The position numbers and the translations under genes were made by a program. Under the pieces are notes generated by a model that worked only from the letters and a program-made list of their open reading frames with translations, did not search any database and was not told where the DNA came from. A stretch of DNA of 5,948 nt, from contig JBFWWW010000209.1 in NCBI GenBank assembly GCA_050245975.1, forward strand, positions 1 through 5,948, written 5' to 3'. Positions 1 to 5,678 of the stretch are shown piece after piece (the stretch's first letter is position 1; every line of letters starts with the position of its first letter). This DNA comes from JBFWWW01 sp050245975 (GTDB lineage: Bacteria; Pseudomonadota; Alphaproteobacteria; Rhizobiales; Hyphomicrobiaceae).

Positions 1-1578
1 CCCGAGAACATCCTCGGCCGCGGCGAGGACATCGGCATCACCCTCGCGCTGGTTCCCGCCACCCATCCCGGCGTCAACATCGGCCGCCGGCATCTGCCGT
101 CCGGCAGCGCGTTCCCCAACGGGCCCAACTGGGGCAAGGACGTCTTCATCCCCATCGACTGGATCATCGGCGGCGAGAAGATGGCCGGTCACGGCTGGCG
201 CATGCTGATGGAGTGCCTCGCCGCGGGACGGGCGATCTCGCTGCCGTCCTCGGCCACGGCCGGCGCCAAGATGATGCTGCGCGTCACCACGGCCTACGGC
301 CGCATCCGCCGCCAGTTCGGGCTCGCGGTCGCGCGCATGGAAGGGCTCGAGGAGCCGCTGGCACGCATGATCGAGACGGCCTACGTCAACGAGGCGGCGC
401 GCGCGGTGACGGCGGCGATGGTCTCGCGCGGCGAGAAGCCGTCGGTCATCTCGGCGCTGATGAAATACCAGACCACCGAGCGCATGCGCCGCGCCGTCAA
501 CGACGCCATGGACCTGCATGGCGGGCGCGGCATCTGCGACGGGCCCTCGAACTACCTGCAGGCCGCCTACCAGGCGGTGCCCATCTCCATCACGGTCGAG
601 GGCGCCAACATCCTGACGCGCACGCTCATCACGTTCGCCCAGGGCGCGCTGCGCTCCCATCCCTACCTCATCCGCGAGATCCAGGCCTGCCAGGACCCGG
701 ACCGGCGGCGCGGGCTCGCCGCCTTCGACACGGCGTTCTGCAGCCATATCTCCTTCGCGGTCGGCAACCTGTTCGGCGCGCTGTTCCACAACCTGACCGG
801 CGGCGCGTTCGCGCGCGCGCCGGAGCGGGCCTACGGCACGGCCGACTGGTATCGCGCGCTGTCGCGGGCGAGCCGCAACTTCGCCTTCGTCGCCGACATG
901 GCGGTGGCCCTGCTGGGCGGCGGCCTCAAGACGCGCCAGAAGATCACCGGCCGCCTCGCCGACGCGCTGTCGGAGCTGTACCTGCTGTCGTGCACCCTCA
1001 AGCGCTACGAGGACGACGGCAAGCCGGTCGAGGACCGCAGCATCGTCGCCTTCGCCGCCGCCAACGGCCTCTACCGCTTCCAGGAGGCGCTGCGCGGTGC
1101 GATCGACAACTTCCCGAACACGCCCGCGCGCTGGCTGATGCGCCTCGTCGTGTTCCCGCTCGGCGCGCGCCTGCGGCCCGCCTCCGACCGGCTCGGCCAC
1201 ACCATCGTCGGCCTCGTCATCCGGCCCGGCGAGGTGCGCGACCGGCTCACCCGGCACATCTTCGTCTCGAAGGACCCGCACGACCCGACCGGCCTGCTGG
1301 AGGTCACGCTCGCCAAGGTCATCGAGGCCGAGGACGCGGAAAAAAAGCTCGACCGCGCCGTGCGGGCGGGGCAGGTGCACCGCTACCACAACAACGACTG
1401 GATCGGCGAGGCGCAGCACAAGGGCATCCTCACCGAGAGCGAGGCGCTGCTTCTGCGCGAGGCCGAGGCCCTGACGGCGCGCGTCATCGCGGTCGACAGT
1501 TTCGATCCGAGCGAGGTCAAGCCGCACTACATGGCGGCCGGGCACAACACGCGGGCCGTCGAGGCGGCCGCCGAATAG
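1..1578 (+). CDS. fadE: FadE-type acyl-CoA dehydrogenase, 5' end outside the window
   Basis: FAD-dependent enzyme for the first step of fatty-acid beta-oxidation (acyl-CoA to trans-2-enoyl-CoA). The frame is open from base 1, so the gene starts upstream; 525 residues are visible, against 814 in E. coli FadE, so roughly 290 N-terminal residues are missing. Seen in order, numbered from the window edge: the end of the middle beta domain with GKDVFIPIDWIIGG (residues about 45-58), the acyl-CoA dehydrogenase RRQFG motif at 103-107, a DLHGGRGI flavin-site motif at 171-178, and ITVEGANILTR, whose Glu200 (codon 598-600) aligns with the catalytic base of the family. From about residue 240 to the end lies the FadE-specific C-terminal extension (DUF1974 type), including LKRYEDDGK, NFPNTP and DSFDPSEVKP stretches like those of E. 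coli FadE. This extension separates it from short acyl-CoA dehydrogenases. It is the first visible gene of an operon with fadJ 85 bases downstream. One oddity is an A7 run at 1340-1346 in otherwise GC-rich sequence. Confidence 0.95.
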   Translation, partial: PENILGRGEDIGITLALVPATHPGVNIGRRHLPSGSAFPNGPNWGKDVFIPIDWIIGGEKMAGHGWRMLMECLAAGRAISLPSSATAGAKMMLRVTTAYGRIRRQFGLAVARMEGLEEPLARMIETAYVNEAARAVTAAMVSRGEKPSVISALMKYQTTERMRRAVNDAMDLHGGRGICDGPSNYLQAAYQAVPISITVEGANILTRTLITFAQGALRSHPYLIREIQACQDPDRRRGLAAFDTAFCSHISFAVGNLFGALFHNLTGGAFARAPERAYGTADWYRALSRASRNFAFVADMAVALLGGGLKTRQKITGRLADALSELYLLSCTLKRYEDDGKPVEDRSIVAFAAANGLYRFQEALRGAIDNFPNTPARWLMRLVVFPLGARLRPASDRLGHTIVGLVIRPGEVRDRLTRHIFVSKDPHDPTGLLEVTLAKVIEAEDAEKKLDRAVRAGQVHRYHNNDWIGEAQHKGILTESEALLLREAEALTARVIAVDSFDPSEVKPHYMAAGHNTRAVEAAAE

Positions 1579-1634
1579 GCCGCGCGCCGGTCGCGGGGCC
1601 GGCGTGGCTGGACTGCGGGTACAGCATCAGACAA

Positions 1635-1652
1635 GCCGGCTCCCGTGCCGGC
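1635..1652 (+). promoter_or_regulatory. Small GC-rich hairpin abutting the fadJ ribosome binding site
   Basis: In the 85-base gap between fadE and fadJ, GCCGGC occurs at 1635-1640 and again at 1647-1652. Because the word is self-complementary, the two copies can pair into a six-base stem with the loop TCCCGT. The stem ends one base before the GGAGG site at 1654-1658. A second weaker stem is possible just upstream (CGCCGG 1585-1590 with CCGGCG 1599-1604). No T run follows either, so they are not intrinsic terminators. I see no convincing promoter in this gap. A role in RNA processing or in tuning fadJ translation is only inference, and such stems arise easily in GC-rich DNA. Confidence 0.25.
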
Positions 1653-1653
1653 C

Positions 1654-1658
1654 GGAGG
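1654..1658 (+). promoter_or_regulatory. Ribosome binding site that fixes the fadJ start
   Basis: GGAGG lies five bases before the ATG at 1664. It decides between this ATG and the in-frame GTG at 1604, which would add 20 residues (MAGLRVQHQT...) with no resemblance to the crotonase N-terminus and without a comparable site in front of it. Confidence 0.8.
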
Positions 1659-1663
1659 TCAGC

Positions 1664-3658
1664 ATGGCAGACATCGGCGCACTGAAGGACTGGCGCTTCA
1701 CCATCGATTCCGGCGGCATCGCCTGGGCCACCTTCGACCGCGAGGGCGAGAGCCAGAACTCGCTCGGCCGGCGGCCGCTGGAAGAGCTGATGGCCATCGT
1801 CGAGCGCGTCGAGCAGGGCGCGCGCGACACCGCGATCCGCGGCCTCGTCTTCCAGTCCGGCAAGGAGAAGGGCTTCATCGTCGGCGCCGACGTGCGCGAG
1901 TTCGAGCAGATCACCACCGAGCAGCAGGTGCTCGACAGCGTGACGATGGTCGACCGGATGCTCGACCGCATCGAGGCGCTGCCGATCCCGGTCGTCGCCT
2001 GCATCCACGGCTTCTGCCTCGGCGGCGGGCTTGAGCTGGCGCTGGCCTGCCACTGGCGCATCGCCACGCGCGACGATGCGACCCGCCTCGGCTTTCCCGA
2101 GGTGAAGCTCGGCCTGTTCCCGGGTTTCAACGGCACCGCCCGCTCCATCCGCCAGGCCGGCGCGCTCTCGGCCATGCAGATCATGCTGACGGGCTCGATG
2201 GTACGCGCCGGTGCGGCCCGCGCCATGGGCCTCGTCGACGAGCTGGTGCCGAGCGCGCTCAGTCTGCGCTGGGCGGCGATGAAGGCCATCGACCGCAAGC
2301 GCAAGTCGCGCGCCGCCGGCGGCTGGCGCGCGCTGCTGCGCCACTGGCCGGCGCGCGGCCTGCTGGCGAGGAAGCTGCGCACCGAGACGGCGAAAAAAGT
2401 TCGCGAGGACCACTATCCCGCGCCCTTCCGCCTCATCGACCTGTTCGAGACCCATGCCGGCAGTCTCGAGGGCATGAAGGCTGCGGAAGCGCGCATGTTC
2501 GCGCCGCTGATGGTGTCGGAGACCTCGCGCAACCTGCGCCGCGTCTTCAAGCTCTCCGAGATGATGAAGGCGCAGGCGCCCAAGGACACCGGCTTCAAGC
2601 CTCTGCGCGTCCACGTCATCGGCGCCGGCGTCATGGGCGCCGACATCGCCGGCTGGTGCGTGGCCTGCGGCATGGAGGTGTCGCTGCAGGACCTCGATGC
2701 CGCCCAGATCACGCGCGGCATGGAGGCGCAGGGCAAGCTGTTCGCGCGCAGGTTCAAGACGAAGGCGCAGCGCGACGCGGCGCGCGCCCGCTTCATCGCC
2801 GATCCTGAGGGCCGCAACATCGGCCGCGCCGACGTCGTCATCGAGGCCATCGTCGAGAAGCTCGAGGTCAAGCAGTCGCTTTTCAAGTCCATCGAGGGCA
2901 GGCTCAAGCCCGGCGCGGTGCTGGCCACCAACACCTCGTCCATCATGATCGAGGAGATCGCCGCCCCGCTCGCCGATCCCGGCCGGCTCGTCGGCATCCA
3001 CTTCTTCAACCCGGCCGCGCAGATGCCGCTGGTCGAGGTCATCCGCGGCGCGACCAGCCGCGAGGAGGAGGTGCGCAAGGCGTGCGTGTTCGTCACGCGC
3101 ATCGACAAGTTCCCGCTCATCGTCAAGAGCAGCCCGGGCTTCCTCGTCAACCGCGTGCTCGCGCCCTACATGATGCAGGCCATGGCGCGGCTCGACCACG
3201 GCGTCAGCAAGGAGAAGATCGACGAGGCGGCGCGCACCTTCGGCATGCCGATGGGACCGATCGAGCTTGCCGACACCGTCGGCCTCGACGTCTGCGCCCA
3301 CGTCGGCCGCATCCTCGGCCTCGACGGCTCCGGCTCGCGGCTTGCCGCACTCGTCAGCGAGGGCAAGCTCGGCAAAAAGTCTGGCCAGGGCTTCTACACC
3401 TGGAAGGACGGCAAGCCCGTGAAGTCCGAGCAGGCCTTCGACAAGGCGGAGCTCGAAAGCCTCGGCCGCGAGCTGGTCGAGCCGCTGATCCGCGAGTGCG
3501 AGCGCTGCCGCGACGAGCACATCGTCGAGAGCGCGGACATGGTCGATGCCGGCGTCATTTTCGGCACCGGCTTCGCGCCCTTCCGCGGCGGACCTTTGCA
3601 CTACAAGGCCAACGAAGGCCGCAGCAACGTCACCCCGTTCCCCAAGGCGGCCGAGTAG
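1664..3658 (+). CDS. fadJ: Bifunctional enoyl-CoA hydratase / 3-hydroxyacyl-CoA dehydrogenase (fatty-acid oxidation complex alpha subunit)
   Basis: Cytoplasmic enzyme for the two middle steps of beta-oxidation: hydration of trans-2-enoyl-CoA to 3-hydroxyacyl-CoA, then NAD-dependent oxidation to 3-ketoacyl-CoA. It is 664 residues from the ATG supported by GGAGG. Residues about 10-190 are a crotonase-type hydratase domain with both catalytic glutamates: Glu124 in CLGGGLELALAC and Glu146 in GFPEVKLGLFPG, equivalent to Glu119 and Glu139 of E. coli FadB. After a linker, the Rossmann domain begins near 315 with GAGVMG (320-325). His446 in IHFFNPAAQMPLVE and Glu458 form the dehydrogenase dyad at the same 12-residue spacing as FadB His450/Glu462, and Asn496 lies in the conserved SSPGFLVNR stretch. 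C-terminal 3HCDH domains follow, ending with FGTGFAPFRGGPLHY. Only about 21 residues follow FRGG (640-643), so the tail is shorter than in the 714-729-residue FadJ/FadB. I name it fadJ because its partner is FadI-like; fadB is the alternative label. The stop is 13 bases from the thiolase start, fitting joint production of a complex. Confidence 0.95.
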   Translation: MADIGALKDWRFTIDSGGIAWATFDREGESQNSLGRRPLEELMAIVERVEQGARDTAIRGLVFQSGKEKGFIVGADVREFEQITTEQQVLDSVTMVDRMLDRIEALPIPVVACIHGFCLGGGLELALACHWRIATRDDATRLGFPEVKLGLFPGFNGTARSIRQAGALSAMQIMLTGSMVRAGAARAMGLVDELVPSALSLRWAAMKAIDRKRKSRAAGGWRALLRHWPARGLLARKLRTETAKKVREDHYPAPFRLIDLFETHAGSLEGMKAAEARMFAPLMVSETSRNLRRVFKLSEMMKAQAPKDTGFKPLRVHVIGAGVMGADIAGWCVACGMEVSLQDLDAAQITRGMEAQGKLFARRFKTKAQRDAARARFIADPEGRNIGRADVVIEAIVEKLEVKQSLFKSIEGRLKPGAVLATNTSSIMIEEIAAPLADPGRLVGIHFFNPAAQMPLVEVIRGATSREEEVRKACVFVTRIDKFPLIVKSSPGFLVNRVLAPYMMQAMARLDHGVSKEKIDEAARTFGMPMGPIELADTVGLDVCAHVGRILGLDGSGSRLAALVSEGKLGKKSGQGFYTWKDGKPVKSEQAFDKAELESLGRELVEPLIRECERCRDEHIVESADMVDAGVIFGTGFAPFRGGPLHYKANEGRSNVTPFPKAAE

Positions 3659-3661
3659 GCC

Positions 3662-3666
3662 GGAGG
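3662..3666 (+). promoter_or_regulatory. Ribosome binding site that fixes the fadI start
   Basis: GGAGG, three bases after the fadJ stop codon and five bases before the ATG at 3672. The same frame is open back to 3546 inside fadJ, but that extension reads as low-complexity out-of-frame fadJ sequence, so the ATG at 3672 is the start. Confidence 0.8.
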
Positions 3667-3671
3667 CATCC

Positions 3672-4991
3672 ATGCAGCAGCACACCCTGAGGCGCGCGGC
3701 GATCATCGGCGGCGTCCGCATTCCGTTCGCCCGCTCCAACACGCTCTACGCCGACGTCACCAATCTCGACATGATGACGGGCGCCCTGCAGGGCCTCGTC
3801 GACCGCTACCATCTGGCCGGCGTGCACATCGACGAGGTGATCGGCGGCGCCATCGTCACCCATTCCAAGGACTGGGACCTGACGCGCGAGGCCGTGCTCG
3901 GCACCTCGCTCGCGCCGTCGACGCCCGGCGTGACGCTCATGCAGGCCTGCGGCACCAGCCTGCAGGCGGCCTCCACCATCGCGGCCAAGATCGCCACCGG
4001 CCAGATCGACTGCGGCATCGCCTGCGGCTCCGACTCCACCTCCGACGCGCCCATCGTCTTCTCGCGCAAGTTCGCCCAGCGCCTCGTGCAGGTGCAGCAG
4101 GCGCGCGGCTTCGGCAACAAGCTGCGCGCGTTCAAGGGCTTCTCGCCGGGCGAGCTGGCGCCGCAGCCGCCCTCGGTCGCCGAGCCGCGCACCGGCCTGT
4201 CGATGGGCCAGCACGCCGAGCTGATGGCCAAGGAGTGGCACATCTCGCGCGCCGATCAGGACCAGCTCGCCTTCGAGAGCCACAGCAAGGCGGCGGACGC
4301 CTACCGCTCCGGCTACATGGACGATCTCGTCGTGCCGTTCGCCGGCGTCTTCCGCGACAACAATCTGCGCGAGGACATCAGCCTCGAGAAGATCGCGACG
4401 CTCAAGCCCGCCTTCGACAAGTCGTCGGGCGCCGGCACGCTGACGGCGGCCAACTCGACGCCGCTGACGGACGGCGCCGCCGCGGTGCTGCTCGCGTCCG
4501 AGGAGTGGGCGGCCGCGCACAATCTTCCCGTCGAGGCCTACCTCACCGACGCGCAGACGACGGCGATCGATTTCGTCGCCGGCGAGGGACTTCTGCTGGC
4601 GCCCACCATCGCCGTGTCGCGCCTGCTCGACCGCAACGGCCTGACGCTGCAGGATTTCGATTTCTACGAGATCCACGAGGCGTTCGCCGCGCAGGTGCTC
4701 GTCACGCTGAAGGCGTGGGAGGACCCGGCCTTCTGCAAGCGCGTGCTCGGCAAGGACGCGCCGCTCGGCCGCATCGACCGCGCGAAGATGAACGTGATGG
4801 GCTCGAGCCTCGCCTACGGCCATCCCTTCGCGGCCACCGGCGCGCGCATCCTGGCCAACCTCGCCAAGCTGCTGTCGGTTCGCGGCGGCCGCGGCCTCAT
4901 CTCCATCTGCACGGCGGGCGGCATGGGTGTGGCCGCCATCGTGGAGAGCGCGAAGACGGCCCAGGGCCGGATGCCCATCGCCGCCGAGTAA
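3672..4991 (+). CDS. fadI: FadI-type 3-ketoacyl-CoA thiolase (fatty-acid oxidation complex beta subunit)
   Basis: Thiolase for the last step of beta-oxidation: CoA-dependent cleavage of 3-ketoacyl-CoA to acetyl-CoA and an acyl-CoA two carbons shorter. It is 439 residues, close to E. coli FadI (436) and longer than FadA (387). The N-terminus RRAAIIGGVRIPFARSN is the usual thiolase opening. The nucleophilic cysteine is Cys93 in MQACGTSLQA. The middle carries AANSTPLTDGAAAV, a strong FadI-like signature. HEAFAAQ holds His335; this HEAF form, in place of NEAF, is typical of trifunctional-complex thiolases. GSSLAYGHPFAATGAR holds His384, and CTAGGMG holds the second catalytic cysteine, Cys413. All active-site motifs are intact. 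It is the last gene of the operon, 13 bases after fadJ, and should pair with that protein in an alpha2beta2-type complex (family knowledge, not shown here). A broader acetyl-CoA acetyltransferase label is possible, but the length and HEAF/NSTPLTDG motifs favour FadI. Confidence 0.95.
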   Translation: MQQHTLRRAAIIGGVRIPFARSNTLYADVTNLDMMTGALQGLVDRYHLAGVHIDEVIGGAIVTHSKDWDLTREAVLGTSLAPSTPGVTLMQACGTSLQAASTIAAKIATGQIDCGIACGSDSTSDAPIVFSRKFAQRLVQVQQARGFGNKLRAFKGFSPGELAPQPPSVAEPRTGLSMGQHAELMAKEWHISRADQDQLAFESHSKAADAYRSGYMDDLVVPFAGVFRDNNLREDISLEKIATLKPAFDKSSGAGTLTAANSTPLTDGAAAVLLASEEWAAAHNLPVEAYLTDAQTTAIDFVAGEGLLLAPTIAVSRLLDRNGLTLQDFDFYEIHEAFAAQVLVTLKAWEDPAFCKRVLGKDAPLGRIDRAKMNVMGSSLAYGHPFAATGARILANLAKLLSVRGGRGLISICTAGGMGVAAIVESAKTAQGRMPIAAE

Positions 4992-5090
4992 AGCGCCGCG
5001 TCGGTTGCCGGAACGACGCCTGGTGTGTGCCTCGAAGTGCCTGGCGTGCACCTGGATGCACCTTTTGTCCGCCTTTGGCGGCGCTCCCCA
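4992..5090. other. Spacer after fadI with no gene and no clear terminator
   Basis: Between the fadI stop and the first palindrome I see only a short direct repeat (TGCACC at 5047-5052 and 5057-5062) and a small possible hairpin (CCGCC 5069-5073 with GGCGG 5077-5081). The T4 run at 5063-5066 precedes the hairpin, so it is not a plus-strand intrinsic terminator. Confidence 0.6.
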
Positions 5091-5202
5091 CCTGTCATCC
5101 CGGAATTTCGCGAAGCGAAATATCCGGGACCCAGCTCACGAGTGAGCGCGTGCCTTTGGTCTCTGGGTCCCGGCTCTCGCTGCGCTCGGCCGGGATGACA
5201 GG
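5091..5202. repeat. Composite palindromic intergenic element made of two hairpins
   Basis: The ends are a perfect 13-base inverted repeat: CCTGTCATCCCGG at 5091-5103 and its complement at 5190-5202, with C4/G4 flanks (5086-5089 and 5206-5209) that could extend it. Inside, TCCCGGA (5098-5104) pairs with TCCGGGA (5123-5129) around TTTCGC/GCGAAA (5106-5111 and 5115-5120), giving a near-perfect hairpin with loop GAA. TCCCGGC (5168-5174) pairs with GCCGGGA (5189-5195) as a second hairpin. Between them sit GCTCAC/GTGAGC (5134-5139 and 5142-5147), and CCGGGACCCA (5124-5133) pairs with TGGGTCCCGG (5164-5173) in an alternative fold. No T run follows on either strand, so it is not a classical intrinsic terminator. 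From memory, this type of CTGTCATCCCGG...CCGGGATGACAG block is a dispersed repeat in Hyphomicrobiales; copy number was not checked. Confidence 0.85.
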
Positions 5203-5255
5203 TATGGGGATTGAGGGGGCGCTCCGACGGAGAGTGGCGGCACATCAAGCACCTT

Positions 5256-5287
5256 TATCCCCGCGGGCCAATTCCGCCCCGGGGATA
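5256..5287. repeat. Short inverted repeat
   Basis: TATCCCCG at 5256-5263 is perfectly complementary to CGGGGATA at 5280-5287, with a 16-base spacer. It has no T tract, so it is not an intrinsic terminator. It lies between the two larger palindromes and could be part of a larger mosaic repeat, or chance. Confidence 0.5.
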
Positions 5288-5333
5288 TGCGCAAATAGGG
5301 AGCAGGGCGGCCATCGGCCGTGTCTGCCGGCGC

Positions 5334-5382
5334 GAGCATGATCCGGAAAAGTGGATACCGGTTTTCCGATAAGATCATGCTC
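5334..5382. repeat. 49-base dispersed-type palindrome (GAGCATGATC ... GATCATGCTC)
   Basis: The outer arms GAGCATGATC (5334-5343) and GATCATGCTC (5373-5382) are perfectly complementary. The inner arms CGGAAAA (5344-5350) and TTTTCCG (5362-5368) continue the stem after an ATAA bulge (5369-5372), leaving an 11-base loop. From memory, near-identical palindromes are very common between genes in Hyphomicrobiales genomes; this was not searched. The plus strand continues with an A-rich stretch, not T, and the minus strand with GC-rich sequence, so neither convergent transcript gets a classical intrinsic terminator. It may act as an RNA 3'-end stabiliser or a protein-binding site, but that is inference. 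Confidence 0.85.
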
Positions 5383-5678
5383 AAAAAGAAGAACAGGATG
5401 CGGCCTTAACCGCCCTGCCGCCGCCAAGGGCTGTTCCGGTCCCGCAACGGTCATCCGACCCGCGCGGTTTGCGTCGGCGTCCGCGAGAGACGCCTTCGCG
5501 ACCGGTCCTGGTCCAGCTGATGGGTGCCAGAGCGCCGGTTGGCGGCCCCGCTTCGCCCAAATCGCCCAGCTCGCGACTGAGCCCCATGAGATGCGGGTCG
5601 GCGTCAACGCTACACGCACCGCGCGGGGCGAGGATAACTCCCGCCCCAAATCCCCGCGCCATGGTGAACGCGCCGGCC
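5383..5678. other. Intergenic stretch without a supported gene; possible repeat-derived sequence
   Basis: About 300 bases between the palindrome and the end of the minus-strand synthetase gene. Several overlapping open frames cross it: minus 5381-5662 (93 codons, ATG), minus 5245-5649 and plus 5351-5824. They conflict with each other, lack convincing ribosome binding sites, read as low-complexity Arg/Ala/Gly/Pro-rich sequence and, for two of them, run through a palindrome or into the synthetase gene. A modest hairpin is possible (GGCGTC 5476-5481 with GACGCC 5489-5494). The minus-strand translations remind me of repeat-derived hypothetical proteins in Hyphomicrobiales, so the stretch could be part of a longer dispersed element including the 5334-5382 palindrome. 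That is a weak inference. Confidence 0.45.

Noticed and set aside
1604..1663. N-terminal extension of FadJ from a GTG at 1604
   Set aside because: The 20 extra residues do not look like the family, and GGAGG five bases before the ATG at 1664 marks the real start.
213..1685. A 490-codon plus-strand frame overlapping fadE
   Set aside because: It is extremely Arg/Ala/Gly/Pro-rich and out of frame with a clear FadE. It arises from GC-rich third positions.
2393..2398. A6 run in fadJ as a second frameshift site
   Set aside because: The codons read AAA AAA GTT after GCG, so it does not form the A AAA AAG heptamer. The downstream FadJ sequence is continuous and normal.
1517..3742. A 741-codon open frame on the minus strand opposite fadJ
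   Set aside because: It is the antisense of a high-GC gene with intact catalytic motifs. Its translation is Leu/Ala/Arg/Asp/Glu-rich low complexity with no recognisable domain, which is what codon bias produces on the opposite strand.
3630..5051. A 473-codon open frame on the minus strand opposite fadI
   Set aside because: Same explanation: it mirrors the thiolase codons, is low complexity (Arg/Ala/Gly/Leu/Glu-rich) and has no motif.
5091..5202. tRNA or CRISPR interpretation of the multi-arm element
   Set aside because: There is no acceptor/anticodon/T-loop pattern, and no regularly spaced direct repeats with unique spacers. The arms are inverted repeats only.
5381..5662. A 93-codon minus-strand open frame directly after the synthetase gene
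   Set aside because: There is no convincing ribosome binding site before its ATG, it conflicts with another overlapping open frame, its composition is low complexity, and it ends at the edge of a palindrome. A real small gene is not excluded but is not supported.
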